Shown here piece by piece: positions 1 to 8,738 of a stretch of 64,000 bases of DNA (position 1 is the first letter of the stretch; each line of letters opens with the position of its first letter). The notes beneath the pieces were generated by a model that worked only from the letters and a program-made list of their open reading frames with translations, was not told the origin of the DNA and did no database searches. A program made the translations under genes and the position numbers. The DNA comes from Lachnospiraceae bacterium OM04-12BH (GTDB lineage Bacteria; Bacillota; Clostridia; Lachnospirales; Lachnospiraceae): the NCBI GenBank assembly GCA_003490145.1, contig QULQ01000015.1:4119-68118 (forward strand). The letters run 5' to 3'.

Positions 1-2
1 TG

Positions 3-341
3 TACCTTCGATACAAATTGACTGCTGATGCGGCAAGGTCATACTTTGACAACGGCTTTTCTGTAGTGATCCAAGATAACTACTACGGTGATGAATTAAA
101 CCGAATGATAAATTATCTGCATAAATACCCTGTTGAGGTTGTCGTTCTTTGTCCAGATGTGGAAACAATAAAAGAAAGGGAACGATACAGGGAGAAAACA
201 GGCTATTCCGGCTTTACGGTTGAAACCTTATACGATACATTTATGCAGACAACACCACGGATCGGCTTTTGGCTGGACAATTCCAATCAAACACCACAGC
301 AGACAGCAGAAACCATTCTGAACACCAGGAAGCCGGTATGA
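3..341 (+). CDS. C-terminal part of a P-loop kinase / phosphotransferase-like protein (partial, cut by left edge)
   Basis: The reading frame is open from base 3, so the gene starts left of the window and the TTG at 18 is probably not its start. The visible 112 or so residues alternate hydrophobic strands and charged helices (VVIQD, then EVVVLCPD followed by a run of Glu/Arg residues), as in the C-terminal half of small P-loop kinases such as chloramphenicol phosphotransferase or zeta-toxin-like proteins. The Walker A part would lie outside the window, so the family is an inference. It precedes the tetracycline resistance gene and probably belongs to the same mobile cargo. Confidence 0.5.
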   Translation, partial: YLRYKLTADAARSYFDNGFSVVIQDNYYGDELNRMINYLHKYPVEVVVLCPDVETIKERERYREKTGYSGFTVETLYDTFMQTTPRIGFWLDNSNQTPQQTAETILNTRKPV

Positions 342-380
342 TTGTTACATATAAGGGGAAGAAAAATTTCTTTTAAGTAC

Positions 381-409
381 TTGCTTTCCTAAAACTGATG
401 TGATATAAT
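381..409 (+). promoter_or_regulatory. promoter of the tetracycline resistance gene
   Basis: TTGCTT (381-386) and a perfect TATAAT (404-409) are separated by 17 bases. The start point would fall about 20 bases before the leader-peptide ribosome binding site, so the whole attenuator leader is transcribed from here. Confidence 0.75.
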
Positions 410-438
410 AGCTTCATTCCAGAAAAGGAGTAAAAAAT

Positions 439-462
439 ATGCGGCAAGGTATTCTTAAATAA
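439..462 (+). CDS. leader peptide MRQGILK of the tet attenuator
   Basis: A seven-codon ORF (ATG CGG CAA GGT ATT CTT AAA, stop) follows an AAAGGAG ribosome binding site at 424-430. Its own coding bases 443-460 are complementary to 534-552 (arms GGCAAGGTATTCTTAAAT and ATTTAAGAATACTTTTGCC), so ribosome movement over the leader should decide which hairpins form downstream. Leader-peptide control is established for tet(M)-class genes; its operation here is inferred from the layout. Confidence 0.7.
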   Translation: MRQGILK

Positions 463-629
463 AACTATAATCAAATAGTGGGAACAAAGAATTATGATAG
501 CTCCTTTTGTGGGGGCTTGGTTTTTTGTACCCAATTTAAGAATACTTTTGCCTTATCAATTTTGACATATTCAAAAAACAGCAATCACAAATAGGTGTAT
601 GCTGTATATGTGTATGTCCGCAAATTAGA

Positions 630-668
630 ATCCCCAGTGGTAAAAGTATTTTACTGCTGGGGATTTTT
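630..668 (+). terminator. attenuator terminator upstream of the tet gene
   Basis: ATCCCCAG-TG-GTAAAA (630-645) pairs with TTTTAC-TG-CTGGGGAT (649-664) over a three-base loop and runs into a T stretch, 35 bases before the tet start codon. This is the expected terminator of a tet(M)/tet(O)-type attenuation leader. Readthrough is presumably induced when tetracycline slows translation of the leader peptide. Confidence 0.8.
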
Positions 669-702
669 ATGCCCTTTGGGGCTGTAAAGGGAGGACAATC
701 AC

Positions 703-2622
703 ATGAAAATAATCAATATCGGCATTCTGGCCCATGTAGACGCAGGAAAAACTACATTGACAGAAAGTCTGCTATACACCAGTGGAGCGATTGCGGAACA
801 GGGAAACGTGGATAAAGGGACCACAAGAACAGACACTATGATTTTGGAACGGCAACGGGGAATTACCATTCAGACAGCGGTTACTTCTTTTTATTGGAAT
901 GATTATAAAATCAATATCGTGGACACTCCCGGTCATATGGATTTTTTAGCCGAAGCATACCGCTCTTTATCTGTCCTTGACGGAGCTGTTTTAGTCATTT
1001 CAGCAAAAGACGGCGTACAGGCACAAACCCGTATATTATTCCATGCGCTTCAGAAAATGGACATTCCGACAATTATCTTTATAAATAAGATAGACCAAAA
1101 TGGGATCGACCTGCAGTGTGTTTACCAAAGCATTAAAGATAAACTTACCAGTGATATGATTGTCATGCAGGAGGTTTCCCTGTCGCCAAAGATAACCATG
1201 ACCGATATTTCTGATTTAGACAAATGGGATATGATTATTTCCGGAAGCGATGAACTATTAGAACGATATGTTGCAGAGGATTCTTTGGATATACAGGAAT
1301 TACAATATGAAAAGTGCAAAAGAACCAGATGCTGCTCTTTGTTTCCTGTTTATCATGGGAGTGCAAAAGACAATTTAGGAACAGAAAAACTGATTGAAGC
1401 GATTATAGAAACTTTCATTACAGAAACGGACGATATTCAGTCTGAATTATGTGGATATGTTTTTAAGGTTGAGTATACAGAGCGGAAAAAACGGCTTTCT
1501 TATTTACGCCTGTATCATGGGACGCTCCATTTACGGGATACCCTGCTGCTGTCAAAAAAGGAAAAAATAAAGATTACAGAAATGTGTATTCCGTCAAATG
1601 GTGAAATCGTCCCGGCTGACCATGCCTGTCCGGGAGAAATTGTTATTTTAGCTGATGATACTTTGAAACTGAACGATATCCTGGGAAATGAAAAACTCCT
1701 GCCTCACAAAACACGGATTGATAATCCCATGCCATTACTTCGGACAACGGTAGAGCCGCAAAAGCCGGAGCAAAGGGAAGCCCTGTTAAATGCCCTCGCA
1801 GAGATTGCTGATACAGACCCTCTTTTGCATTTTGACATTGATACTGTTACCCATGAGATTATGTTATCTTTTTTGGGAAAAGTACAGTTAGAAGTTATTT
1901 GTTCGCTATTAGAAGAAAAATATCATGTGGGCGTGGCTATGAAAGAGCCTTCGGTTATTTATCTGGAAAGACCGCAAAAAAAAGCGAGCTGCACGATTCA
2001 TATTGAAGTGCCGCCGAATCCGTTTTGGGCATCTATTGGTTTGACTGTAACACCGCTTCCTGTTGGAAGCGGAACACAATATAAAAGCGAGGTATCTCTC
2101 GGCTATTTAAACCAAAGTTTTCAAAATGCCGTCATGGAGGGTGTGCGTTATGGAATGGAGCAGGGCTTATATGGCTGGGGAGTGACAGACTGCCAAATTT
2201 GTTTTGATTATGGAGTTTATTACAGCCCGGTCAGCACCCCCGCTGATTTTCGTTTTCTTGCGCCTGTCGTGTTGGAGCAGGCATTGAAAAAAGCAGGGAC
2301 ACAACTGTTGGAACCATACCTTTCCTTTACCCTTTTTGCACCGCAGGAATATCTTTCACGGGCTTATAATGATGCACCAAAGTATTGCGCAATCATTGAA
2401 TCAACCAGACTTGAAAAAGATGAAGTTATTTTTAAGGGTGAAATCCCTGCCCGTTGTATCGGTGAATATAGGAATGATCTGAATTTTTATACAAATGGAA
2501 GAAGTGTCTGCATTACAGAATTAAAAGGGTATCAGGAAACTTCCGGCGAGCCTGTATTTCAGCCACGCCGCCCGAACAGCCGTTTAGACAAGATCCGGCA
2601 TATGTTTCAGAAGATAATGTAA
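703..2622 (+). CDS. tet: tetracycline resistance ribosomal protection protein, Tet(M)/Tet(O)/Tet(W) class, possibly Tet(32)
   Basis: This is an EF-G-like GTPase of 639 residues, the usual length of Tet(M)/(O)/(W) proteins, which bind the ribosome and dislodge tetracycline. The G motifs are clear: AHVDAGKT at residues 10-17, DTPGH at 74-78 and NKID at 128-131. The class-typical C-terminal [11 protein letters not shown] stretch is present and the gene is intact. The start follows GGGAGG at 690-695. From memory the sequence is closest to Tet(32) among named classes, but I cannot confirm the class without alignment. It is preceded by an attenuator leader and followed by an Xre-type gene. Base composition is lower in GC than the mobilisation genes downstream. 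Confidence 0.97.
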   Translation: MKIINIGILAHVDAGKTTLTESLLYTSGAIAEQGNVDKGTTRTDTMILERQRGITIQTAVTSFYWNDYKINIVDTPGHMDFLAEAYRSLSVLDGAVLVISAKDGVQAQTRILFHALQKMDIPTIIFINKIDQNGIDLQCVYQSIKDKLTSDMIVMQEVSLSPKITMTDISDLDKWDMIISGSDELLERYVAEDSLDIQELQYEKCKRTRCCSLFPVYHGSAKDNLGTEKLIEAIIETFITETDDIQSELCGYVFKVEYTERKKRLSYLRLYHGTLHLRDTLLLSKKEKIKITEMCIPSNGEIVPADHACPGEIVILADDTLKLNDILGNEKLLPHKTRIDNPMPLLRTTVEPQKPEQREALLNALAEIADTDPLLHFDIDTVTHEIMLSFLGKVQLEVICSLLEEKYHVGVAMKEPSVIYLERPQKKASCTIHIEVPPNPFWASIGLTVTPLPVGSGTQYKSEVSLGYLNQSFQNAVMEGVRYGMEQGLYGWGVTDCQICFDYGVYYSPVSTPADFRFLAPVVLEQALKKAGTQLLEPYLSFTLFAPQEYLSRAYNDAPKYCAIIESTRLEKDEVIFKGEIPARCIGEYRNDLNFYTNGRSVCITELKGYQETSGEPVFQPRRPNSRLDKIRHMFQKIM

Positions 2623-2703
2623 CGTCTTGCGCAATGCAAGCGTTCATTGCTGGCTATTGCGAAATATCATTGATAAAATCAGCATCAGAGAGGAGGAACC
2701 ATT

Positions 2704-3159
2704 TTGAACCAGAAACAGACGGATATTACAACAGGAAAGCAAATACGTCATCTGCGAACACAATCGGGAATGACACAGGAAGAACTGGCTGGGGAATTGA
2801 ATGTTACCCGGCAGGCGCTATCGAATTGGGAGAGAGATGTTAATGAACCCGATTTAAATACGTTGAAAAAAATTTGTTTTCTTTTTGGAGTCCACATGGA
2901 CGATTTTGCGAAGGAGGTAATAACAAAAATGGAAACATGTGAAAAAAAAGAGAAACGACAATTTAATAAGTATGATATGGCAATTGGACTTTTTTATGGT
3001 GTCGGGATATTTCTTGGCATTGGTATTTTCTTTGTTGGCGGTTTTATGACAATGTCGGGTGCAGGGTGGGGAGCATCACTATTTGGCGGTGGCTGTTTTT
3101 CTCTTGTATTTGGCTTGATATGCCATGCAGTTATTACATTGAGAAGAAATGACAAATGA
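2704..3159 (+). CDS. Xre-family HTH regulator with C-terminal membrane segments
   Basis: Translation probably starts at TTG 2704, seven bases after a GAGAGGAGG site. Residues 11-60 are a canonical Xre/Cro helix-turn-helix (IRHLRTQSGMTQEELA, then VTRQALSNWERD). The second half holds two hydrophobic segments (about residues 95-115 and 120-143), so this is a membrane-anchored DNA-binding protein of 151 residues. It lies 81 bases behind the tet gene. Similar membrane-bound Xre proteins occur in accessory DNA of gut Firmicutes, but their targets are unknown. An overlapping 69-residue frame at 2634-2843 is a shadow. Confidence 0.8.
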   Translation: MNQKQTDITTGKQIRHLRTQSGMTQEELAGELNVTRQALSNWERDVNEPDLNTLKKICFLFGVHMDDFAKEVITKMETCEKKEKRQFNKYDMAIGLFYGVGIFLGIGIFFVGGFMTMSGAGWGASLFGGGCFSLVFGLICHAVITLRRNDK

Positions 3160-3205
3160 TGACATATCCTGCTTTCTAGACTTTTCGGTCATATCGCGTA
3201 AAAAA

Positions 3206-3284
3206 GCCGCTGCTTTTGGCTTTCCAATAGCGGCGGCAAAGGGAAATATCCTTTGAATACCTTACAGAAGAAAAGTTTTGCAGC
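3206..3284 (+). pseudogene. remnant of a sigma-factor-like gene with adjacent hairpin
   Basis: Bases 3240-3284 translate as REISFEYLTEEKFCS, nearly identical in protein and DNA to the REISLEYLTDEKH stretch of the intact sigma-like gene at 4345-4791. No start codon or remaining frame is visible. Immediately before it, GCCGCT (3206-3211) and AGCGGC (3229-3234) form a hairpin. The fragment separates the tet/Xre pair from the methyltransferase gene and looks like a scar of an earlier insertion or recombination in a sigma-gene region. Confidence 0.6.
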
Positions 3285-3372
3285 ATTATAAAAATAAAAG
3301 CCTATACCATTTTGGAAAGAAAAGATACATAATAGTCAAGACGGCAACAATCAGAAGTTATGGAGGGTAACA

Positions 3373-4140
3373 ATGGAATATAGTAAGGAAGATTTAATGG
3401 AAGCAAAAAGGCAAATTTTGGGAGTGGGAGAGAACATGGGAACAGAGGAAAGTAAAAAAATCTGGGAGAAAAACGCACAATTTTGGGATAATGCAATGGG
3501 TGACAAATCTAATGAATTTCACAGAGAGGTAGTGCGTCCCAAAGTAACGGAACTTCTATCTCCTAATCCTGCGGATTACATTTTGGATATTGCGTGTGGC
3601 AATGGAAATTATTCTTCGTATCTTGCACAAAGAGGCGCTTCGATTGTCGCTTTTGATTACAGCAAAAAAATGATAGAATTGGCTAAAAGACGGCAATCAC
3701 AATATGCAAAACAAATTGAATTTTGTGTAGCGGATGCGACCAATAGAGAAAGTATATTAGAATTAAAAAGAAATCGAGCCTTTACGAAAGCAGTTTCTAA
3801 TATGGCAATTATGGATATTACGGATATTGAACCACTTCTTATGGCTGTTTATGAACTGTTGGAGGAAAGCGGAATTTTTGTCTTTGCAACGCAACACCCT
3901 TGTTTTATCACGTTGACTGAAAAATATATGACACCGCACAGTTACTATGGTATAGCGATTGAAGGGCAACCGGAGGAGCAGATTTATTATCATCGTTCCA
4001 TACAAGATATTTTTAACCTTTGTTTTAGAGCTGGATTTGTCATTGATGGATTTTATGAAGAATGTTTCAAAAACAACAAAGAAATTCCTATGGTAATGAT
4101 AGTAAGGCTTAAAAAGGTAAAACGTGATAGCTTAAAATAA
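3373..4140 (+). CDS. class I SAM-dependent methyltransferase
   Basis: Protein of 255 residues with SAM-binding motif I (ILDIACGNGNY, residues 70-80), the acidic end of strand 2 (VAFDYS) and a later ESGIFVFATQHPCF strand typical of small-molecule methyltransferases. Start ATG 3373 follows GGAGG at 3362-3366; the internal ATG at 3436 also has a purine-rich site and cannot be excluded. It has low GC like the tet gene and is separated from the mobilisation genes by a hairpin region. The substrate is unknown; it is probably passenger cargo. It lacks hallmarks of rRNA Erm methylases. Confidence 0.8.
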   Translation: MEYSKEDLMEAKRQILGVGENMGTEESKKIWEKNAQFWDNAMGDKSNEFHREVVRPKVTELLSPNPADYILDIACGNGNYSSYLAQRGASIVAFDYSKKMIELAKRRQSQYAKQIEFCVADATNRESILELKRNRAFTKAVSNMAIMDITDIEPLLMAVYELLEESGIFVFATQHPCFITLTEKYMTPHSYYGIAIEGQPEEQIYYHRSIQDIFNLCFRAGFVIDGFYEECFKNNKEIPMVMIVRLKKVKRDSLK

Positions 4141-4180
4141 ATTCAAGTTTGCCGGATAAATAGCAAACCTGGCCGAGCCA

Positions 4181-4219
4181 GTCAACGGTCAAGATGAACG
4201 GGCTTCGCCCGCCGTTGAC
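4181..4219. repeat. stem-loop in the 204-base gap between cargo and mobilisation module
   Basis: GTCAACGG (4181-4188) pairs with CCGTTGAC (4212-4219), and an inner CGGGC-TTC-GCCCG stem (4199-4211) is nested inside. There is no T run, so it is not a standard terminator. It lies at the composition change from low-GC cargo to GC-richer mobilisation DNA. The rest of 4141-4344 holds no gene I can see. Confidence 0.5.
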
Positions 4220-4344
4220 AGCCCCGCCCGGTTTTGCAGTTAGGCAGTCAAGGAGCGACAGCCTAAAGTGCTGCCGCCCCTTACTATCATAAAAAGCAAC
4301 TACTAACCAGCCACAGCCCTTTTGGGAGGAAAGGGGGATTTTCC

Positions 4345-4791
4345 ATGACCTGTACAGAAGAATATCGGGAACATATCGAGTACACTTTCCATGCCTTTTG
4401 CAAAGTCGTTATCCGAAATGCAACGATCAACGCAGCGAGGACACGGAGCAGGAAGCACAAAAGAGAAATATCCCTTGAATACCTCACAGACGAAAAGCAC
4501 TACCCTTTAGGCACGACAGATGAATATTTCCAAGCCCCGGAGCCGGACGAGGAATACATACTTACCCTTTGCGGCGATACGGTCATTTTCAGCAGCGGCT
4601 TACTTGCGGAAGCCCTGTCACGGCTGGACGAACGGGAGCGGGAAATGATTTACCTGTCCTTTTTCAAGCGTATTCCACAGCACGAAATTGGCAGACAGTA
4701 CGGGCGCAGCCGCAGCACAGCGGGCTACCATATCCGAAAAGTCCTACGGCAGCTCCAAGCGGAAATGGAGGGAATGGCATATGAGAAATAA
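4345..4791 (+). CDS. sigma-70-like factor of the mobile element
   Basis: A 148-residue protein whose C-terminal half matches sigma region 4: ALSRLDEREREMIYLSFFKRIPQHEIG followed by the YGRSRSTAGYHIRK helix-turn-helix. The N-terminal half (ATINAARTRSRKHKREIS) is like the short sigma-like regulators of Tn916-type and other conjugative elements. ATG 4345 follows GGGAGGAAAGGGGG. Its end overlaps the start of the next HTH gene by 11 bases, suggesting translational coupling. A decayed piece of a paralogue lies at 3240-3284. Role in element transcription is inferred from family and position. Confidence 0.85.
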   Translation: MTCTEEYREHIEYTFHAFCKVVIRNATINAARTRSRKHKREISLEYLTDEKHYPLGTTDEYFQAPEPDEEYILTLCGDTVIFSSGLLAEALSRLDEREREMIYLSFFKRIPQHEIGRQYGRSRSTAGYHIRKVLRQLQAEMEGMAYEK

Positions 4792-4984
4792 TAGGCTTCT
4801 CCCCTATGAAACAATCGTCCAAGCCACCAGCGGGGAGCCGGAAGCGGTGGGAACTGTATTGCAGTATTACCGCCGCCGCATACAATGTGCCGCCCGTGTG
4901 AATGGACGGGTAGACCAAGATACAGAGGACTACATCACCCAGACGCTTCTCACAGCTATTTTCAAGTTCCGCTTTGGGAGATAG
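4781..4984 (+). CDS. small helix-turn-helix protein of conjugative transposons
   Basis: A 67-residue protein beginning MRNNRLLPYETIVQATSG and ending ITQTLLTAIFKFRFGR. This matches the short helix-turn-helix ORF that follows the sigma gene in Tn916-like elements (ORF8 type): PYETI, a central EAVGTVLQYYRRRI helix and a final KFR. ATG 4781 overlaps the sigma-like gene by 11 bases. Probably a small regulatory partner of the sigma factor; the biochemical role is not established. Confidence 0.8.
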   Translation: MRNNRLLPYETIVQATSGEPEAVGTVLQYYRRRIQCAARVNGRVDQDTEDYITQTLLTAIFKFRFGR

Positions 4985-5030
4985 CCCTACCGCCTACAAC
5001 TGAATAACCGCCGCTTCGCCGGCAACCAGA

Positions 5031-5070
5031 AAGCAGTAAATCTATTCAACAGATTTGCTGCTTTTTTTCG
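5031..5070 (+). terminator. rho-independent terminator after the sigma/HTH pair
   Basis: AGCAGTAAATCT and AGATTTGCTGCT form a 12-bp perfect stem around a seven-base loop and are followed by seven T residues, about 50 bases after the HTH stop codon. Confidence 0.85.
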
Positions 5071-5205
5071 TTCCTGTTTGGCATTTTTGAAAATCCCCAG
5101 TATGAAAAAACAAAAGGGAAAATTGCCGCCGCAGTTGGCAAAATCCCTTACTTATCCGTGGAGGGTATCAAAGAAAAAAATACTGCCATTGTCCGCCTTT
5201 TTCGG

Positions 5206-5608
5206 CTTGCGTGGTGTTGTAGGGAATAAGGGGAAATTCTAAAAATCTCCGTCCATTTTGCTTTGCGTGGTGTTGTAGGTAGTGAAAGGAAAATTTTCAA
5301 GATATGCCGGAATAGCGGGTAGCAAAGCCCTTTTGAAACGTCTTGTTAGCGGAAAGTACGGAAGCCGGGGAACGCCGGAGTTTTTCAGAGCAAGATTCTA
5401 CCGCAGTACCAAAATTCGCTTATCGCTCATTTTGCCCCTGCGGGAATCTTGTTGGGGAGTGCCTTCCCCAAACCCTGCTTATGCGGCTTACGCCGCTGGA
5501 AAATCCCTCAAAATAATTTTTCGGATTTTTCAAAAACAGTTCCGCTTTACACCCTGTTTTTCTCCTATTAGTGAGAGGACACCACGCACAGCCGAAGGAG
5601 GTTTTACC
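5206..5608 (+). other. candidate origin of transfer region upstream of mobC
   Basis: A 17-bp perfect direct repeat, TTGCGTGGTGTTGTAGG, occurs at 5207-5223 and 5263-5279, and its core (TGCGTGGTGT) recurs inverted at 5579-5588 just before mobC. The frame is open from 5282 into mobC but has no convincing ribosome site or protein-like composition, so I treat it as non-coding. Repeats next to mobC and a relaxase are typical of relaxosome binding sites, hence the oriT inference; the nick site is not identified. The rest of 4985-5205 shows only the terminator listed separately. Confidence 0.5.
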
Positions 5609-6007
5609 ATGCGAAAACGATATAACACGCCGCACCGCAGCCGGGTAGTCAAGACACGCATGACCGAGGAAGAATACGCCGAGTTTGCGGAAAGGCTTTC
5701 TGCTTACAACATGAGCCAAGCCGAGTTTATCCGGCAAGCCATAACCGGGGCAGCCATACGCCCCATCATAACCGTTTCCCCCGTCAATGACGAGTTGCTT
5801 GCCGCTGTCGGGAAGCTGACCGCCGAATACGGCAGGATCGGCGGCAACTTAAACCAGATAGCCCGGACGCTGAACGAGTGGCACAGCCCCTACCCGCAGC
5901 TTGCCGGGGAGGTACGGGCGGCGGTTTCCGACCTTGCTGCCCTAAAGTTTGAAGTCTTGCAGAAAGTGGGTGACGCTGTTGGCAACATTCAAACATATCA
6001 GCTCTAA
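5609..6007 (+). CDS. mobC: MobC-family relaxosome accessory protein
   Basis: The start is ATG 5609, seven bases after AAGGAGG (5595-5601), giving 132 residues; the longer in-frame extension upstream is rejected. The N-terminal part (KTRMTEEEYAEFAERL, then MSQAEFIRQAI) is a ribbon-helix-helix-like DNA-binding segment, and GRIGGNLNQIARTLNE is the conserved MobC core. MobC proteins bind oriT and help the relaxase nick. The gene overlaps the relaxase start by about 29 bases. Confidence 0.9.
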   Translation: MRKRYNTPHRSRVVKTRMTEEEYAEFAERLSAYNMSQAEFIRQAITGAAIRPIITVSPVNDELLAAVGKLTAEYGRIGGNLNQIARTLNEWHSPYPQLAGEVRAAVSDLAALKFEVLQKVGDAVGNIQTYQL

Positions 6008-7601
6008 AAATGCGGACTATGGCGCAGCGGAAGCCTATCTCACATTTGAGCATGACGAGTTTACCATGAAGCCCACCCTTGATGAAAATGGGCGGCTGAT
6101 ACCGAGGGAGGATTACCGCATTTCTTCCCTCAACTGTGGGGGCGAGGATTTCGCTGTTGCCTGTATGCGGGCTAATCTCCGCTATGAGAAAAACCAAAAA
6201 CGGGAAGATGTGAAAAGCCACCACTATATCATCAGCTTTGACCCACGGGACGGGACAGACAACGGCTTGACCGTAGACCGGGCGCAGGAGCTGGGCGAGC
6301 AGTTCTGTAAAGAGCATTTCCCCGGACACCAAGCCTTAGTCTGCACCCACCCGGACGGGCATAACCACAGCGGCAATATCCATGTGCATATCGTCATCAA
6401 CTCCCTGCGGATTTATGAAGTCCCGCTTCTGCCCTACATGGACAGACCAGCCGACACACGGGAGGGCTGCAAGCACCGCTGCACCAACGCCGCTATGGAA
6501 TATTTCAAGAGTGAAGTCATGGAGATGTGCCACCGGGAGGGGCTTTACCAAATCGACCTCCTAAGCGGCAGCAAGGAACGGATAACCGAACGGGAATACT
6601 GGGCGGCAAAGAAAGGACAGCTTGCCCTTGATAAAGAGAACGCTGTCAGAGAAGCCGCAGGACAGCCGACCAAGCCCACCAAGTTTGAAACGGACAAGGC
6701 GAAGCTGCGCCGGACGATACGGCAGGGACTTTCCCAAGCTGGCAGCTTTGACGAATTTTCTTCCCTTTTGCTGCGGGAGGGTGTGACCGTCAAGGAGAGC
6801 CGGGGGCGGCTTTCCCACCTCACGCCGGACAGGACAAAGCCTATCACAGCCCGGAAGCTGGGGGACGATTTTGACAAGGCTGCTGTCCTTGTCCTGCTTA
6901 CGCAGAACGCCCACAGAGCCGCCGAACAGAGCAAAGCCATACTCGAATACCCTGCCGCGGTTAAAAAGCTGTCACAAGGGGAAAAAACCACAAAAACCAC
7001 CCCGGCAGACAACACCTTGCAGCGCATGGTTGACCGGGAAGCCAAGCGAGCCGAGGGCAAGGGCGTGGGCTATGACCGCTGGGCGGCAAAGCACAACCTA
7101 AAGCAAATGGCAGCTACCGTTACCGCCTATCAGCAGTACGGCTTTTCTTCCCCGGAGGAACTGGACGAAGCCTGTTCTGCCGCCTATACCGCCATGCGGG
7201 AAAGCCTTACAGAGCTGAAGCAGATGGAAAAGACGCTGAACGGGAAAAAGGAGCTGCAACGGCAGGTGCTTGCCTATTCCAAGACCCGCCCTGTCCGGGA
7301 CGGGCTGAAACAGCAGAAAAACGCCAAAGCAAAAGCAGCCTACCGTCAGAAGTACGAAAGCGACTTTATCATAGCAGACGCAGCCGCCCGCTATTTCAGG
7401 GAAAACGGCATTTCCAAGCTGCCGAGCTATAAAGCCCTGCAAGCAGAGATTGAAACCCTTATCCAAGAGAAAAACAGCGGCTACAACGATTACCGGGCAA
7501 AACGGGAGGAATACCGCCGCTTACAGACTGTCAAGGGCAATATCGACCAGATTTTACACCGGGAGCGCAAGCCTGTGAAAAGGCAGGAACAGGAACGATA
7601 A
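5979..7601 (+). CDS. MobA/VirD2-type relaxase (MOBP)
   Basis: A 540-residue relaxase starting at TTG 5979 (reading MATFKHISSKNADYG), with GTG 5970 and TTG 5949 as alternatives. The N-terminal Tyr-containing motif and the metal-binding His cluster THPDGHNHSGNIHVHIVIN (about residues 123-141) identify a rolling-circle relaxase that nicks oriT and pilots the strand to the recipient. The C-terminal 250 residues are charged and helical. Initiation within mobC suggests translational coupling. No coupling protein or type IV secretion genes are in this block, so mobilisation must depend on a helper element. Confidence 0.93.
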   Translation: MATFKHISSKNADYGAAEAYLTFEHDEFTMKPTLDENGRLIPREDYRISSLNCGGEDFAVACMRANLRYEKNQKREDVKSHHYIISFDPRDGTDNGLTVDRAQELGEQFCKEHFPGHQALVCTHPDGHNHSGNIHVHIVINSLRIYEVPLLPYMDRPADTREGCKHRCTNAAMEYFKSEVMEMCHREGLYQIDLLSGSKERITEREYWAAKKGQLALDKENAVREAAGQPTKPTKFETDKAKLRRTIRQGLSQAGSFDEFSSLLLREGVTVKESRGRLSHLTPDRTKPITARKLGDDFDKAAVLVLLTQNAHRAAEQSKAILEYPAAVKKLSQGEKTTKTTPADNTLQRMVDREAKRAEGKGVGYDRWAAKHNLKQMAATVTAYQQYGFSSPEELDEACSAAYTAMRESLTELKQMEKTLNGKKELQRQVLAYSKTRPVRDGLKQQKNAKAKAAYRQKYESDFIIADAAARYFRENGISKLPSYKALQAEIETLIQEKNSGYNDYRAKREEYRRLQTVKGNIDQILHRERKPVKRQEQER

Positions 7602-7786
7602 AAACCGCCCCAAAATGTACCCGAACCTATACAGAACAAGGGGGCTGCCCCGTACCCTATCCGCAAATACCAAAGGATTTTTTAACGGGCTTATAGGGCA
7701 GAAAAAACCCGAAAATGATACCGAGATGATACAGAATTACCGCCGATACCGCCACACCAGCGGAAACGGCAGAAAGGAGCGCACCC

Positions 7787-7999
7787 ATGCCAAGAATGAG
7801 CAAGAAACGGCGGCTGGAATGGTCTTTTTTCCTGCGGCAAGTGAAAGTCGGGAATTCCACCTGCGATCGTATCACATACAATGACCTCTGCCGGGGCTGT
7901 ACCCATAGCTGCAAGCAGAGCTTCCGGGCGGTTATCATACTCTGCCCCCACTACTACTCCAAACGCCGGAAAAAGGAGGACAGGGACAATGGCAGATAA
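7787..7999 (+). CDS. small Cys-containing protein of the mobilisable element
   Basis: A 70-residue basic protein with ribosome site AGAAAGGAG at 7771-7779. Cysteines are arranged as C-DRITYNDLC-RGC-THSC, a pattern that could bind zinc, and the C-terminus is a Lys/Arg-rich tail. Its end overlaps the next gene by 11 bases. Small ORFs of this look sit in front of the replication gene in related gut elements, but no function is known to me. Confidence 0.6.
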   Translation: MPRMSKKRRLEWSFFLRQVKVGNSTCDRITYNDLCRGCTHSCKQSFRAVIILCPHYYSKRRKKEDRDNGR

Positions 8000-8738
8000 C
8001 CGCAAGTATTACTACCTCAAGCTGAAAGAGAACTTTTTTGACAGCGACTCCATTGTGCTGCTGGAAGATATGAAAGACGGGATTTTATACTCCAATATCC
8101 TCTTGAAGCTGTACTTAAAATCGCTGAAAAACGGCGGGAAATTGCAGCTTGACGAGCATATCCCCTACACAGCGCAGATGATAGCGACACTGACCCGCCA
8201 CCAGATAGGGACGGTTGAGAGGGCTTTAGAGATTTTCCGGCAGTTGGGGCTTGTGGAGCAGCTTGACAGCGGGGCTTTCTATATGACCGACATTGAGCTG
8301 ATGATAGGACAGTCCTCTACCGAAGCCGAGCGGAAACGGGCTGCAAGACTGGAAAACAAGGCACTTTTACCGCCCCGGACAAAAGGCGGACATTTGTCCG
8401 ACATTCGTCCACCAGAGATAGAGATAGAGTTAGAGAAAGAGATAGAGATAGAAAAAGAGAGAGAGGGAGAAACGGGACACCCAGCCCCCGCCGCTTATGG
8501 CAGATACAACAATGTGATACTGACCGATACAGAGCTTTCCGGGCTAAAAACAGAGTTGCCCGACAAGTGGGAGTATTATATTGACCGGCTTTCCTGCCAT
8601 ATCGCTTCCACCGGGAAACAGTACCACAGCCATGCAGCCACCATTTACAAGTGGGCGCAGGAGGACGCTGCCAAAGGCAAGGCTGCCCCGAAACAGGGCA
8701 TACCCGATTATTCATGCAAGGAGGGCGAGAGCTTATGA
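7989..8738 (+). CDS. phage replisome organiser-like replication protein
   Basis: Start ATG 7989 (MADNRKYYYLKLKENFF), 249 residues. The N-terminal 120 residues (FFDSDSIVLLEDMKDGILYSNILLKLYLKSLKNGGKL, quoted in part) match the replisome-organiser N-terminal domain of phages and integrative elements, a winged-helix origin-binding fold. A glutamate/isoleucine/lysine low-complexity linker lies around residues 135-160. A helical C-terminal domain follows. It is followed with an ATGA overlap by a DnaC-like ATPase, the usual initiator plus helicase-loader pair. Confidence 0.85.
   Translation: MADNRKYYYLKLKENFFDSDSIVLLEDMKDGILYSNILLKLYLKSLKNGGKLQLDEHIPYTAQMIATLTRHQIGTVERALEIFRQLGLVEQLDSGAFYMTDIELMIGQSSTEAERKRAARLENKALLPPRTKGGHLSDIRPPEIEIELEKEIEIEKEREGETGHPAPAAYGRYNNVILTDTELSGLKTELPDKWEYYIDRLSCHIASTGKQYHSHAATIYKWAQEDAAKGKAAPKQGIPDYSCKEGESL

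Noticed and set aside
5282..5608. N-terminal extension of the MobC frame
   Set aside because: A strong AAGGAGG before ATG 5609 and repeat-containing, non-protein-like sequence upstream favour a non-coding oriT region.
7615..7884. 89-codon frame after the relaxase gene
   Set aside because: No ribosome site and no protein-like features, and it overlaps the better-supported small Cys protein at 7787.
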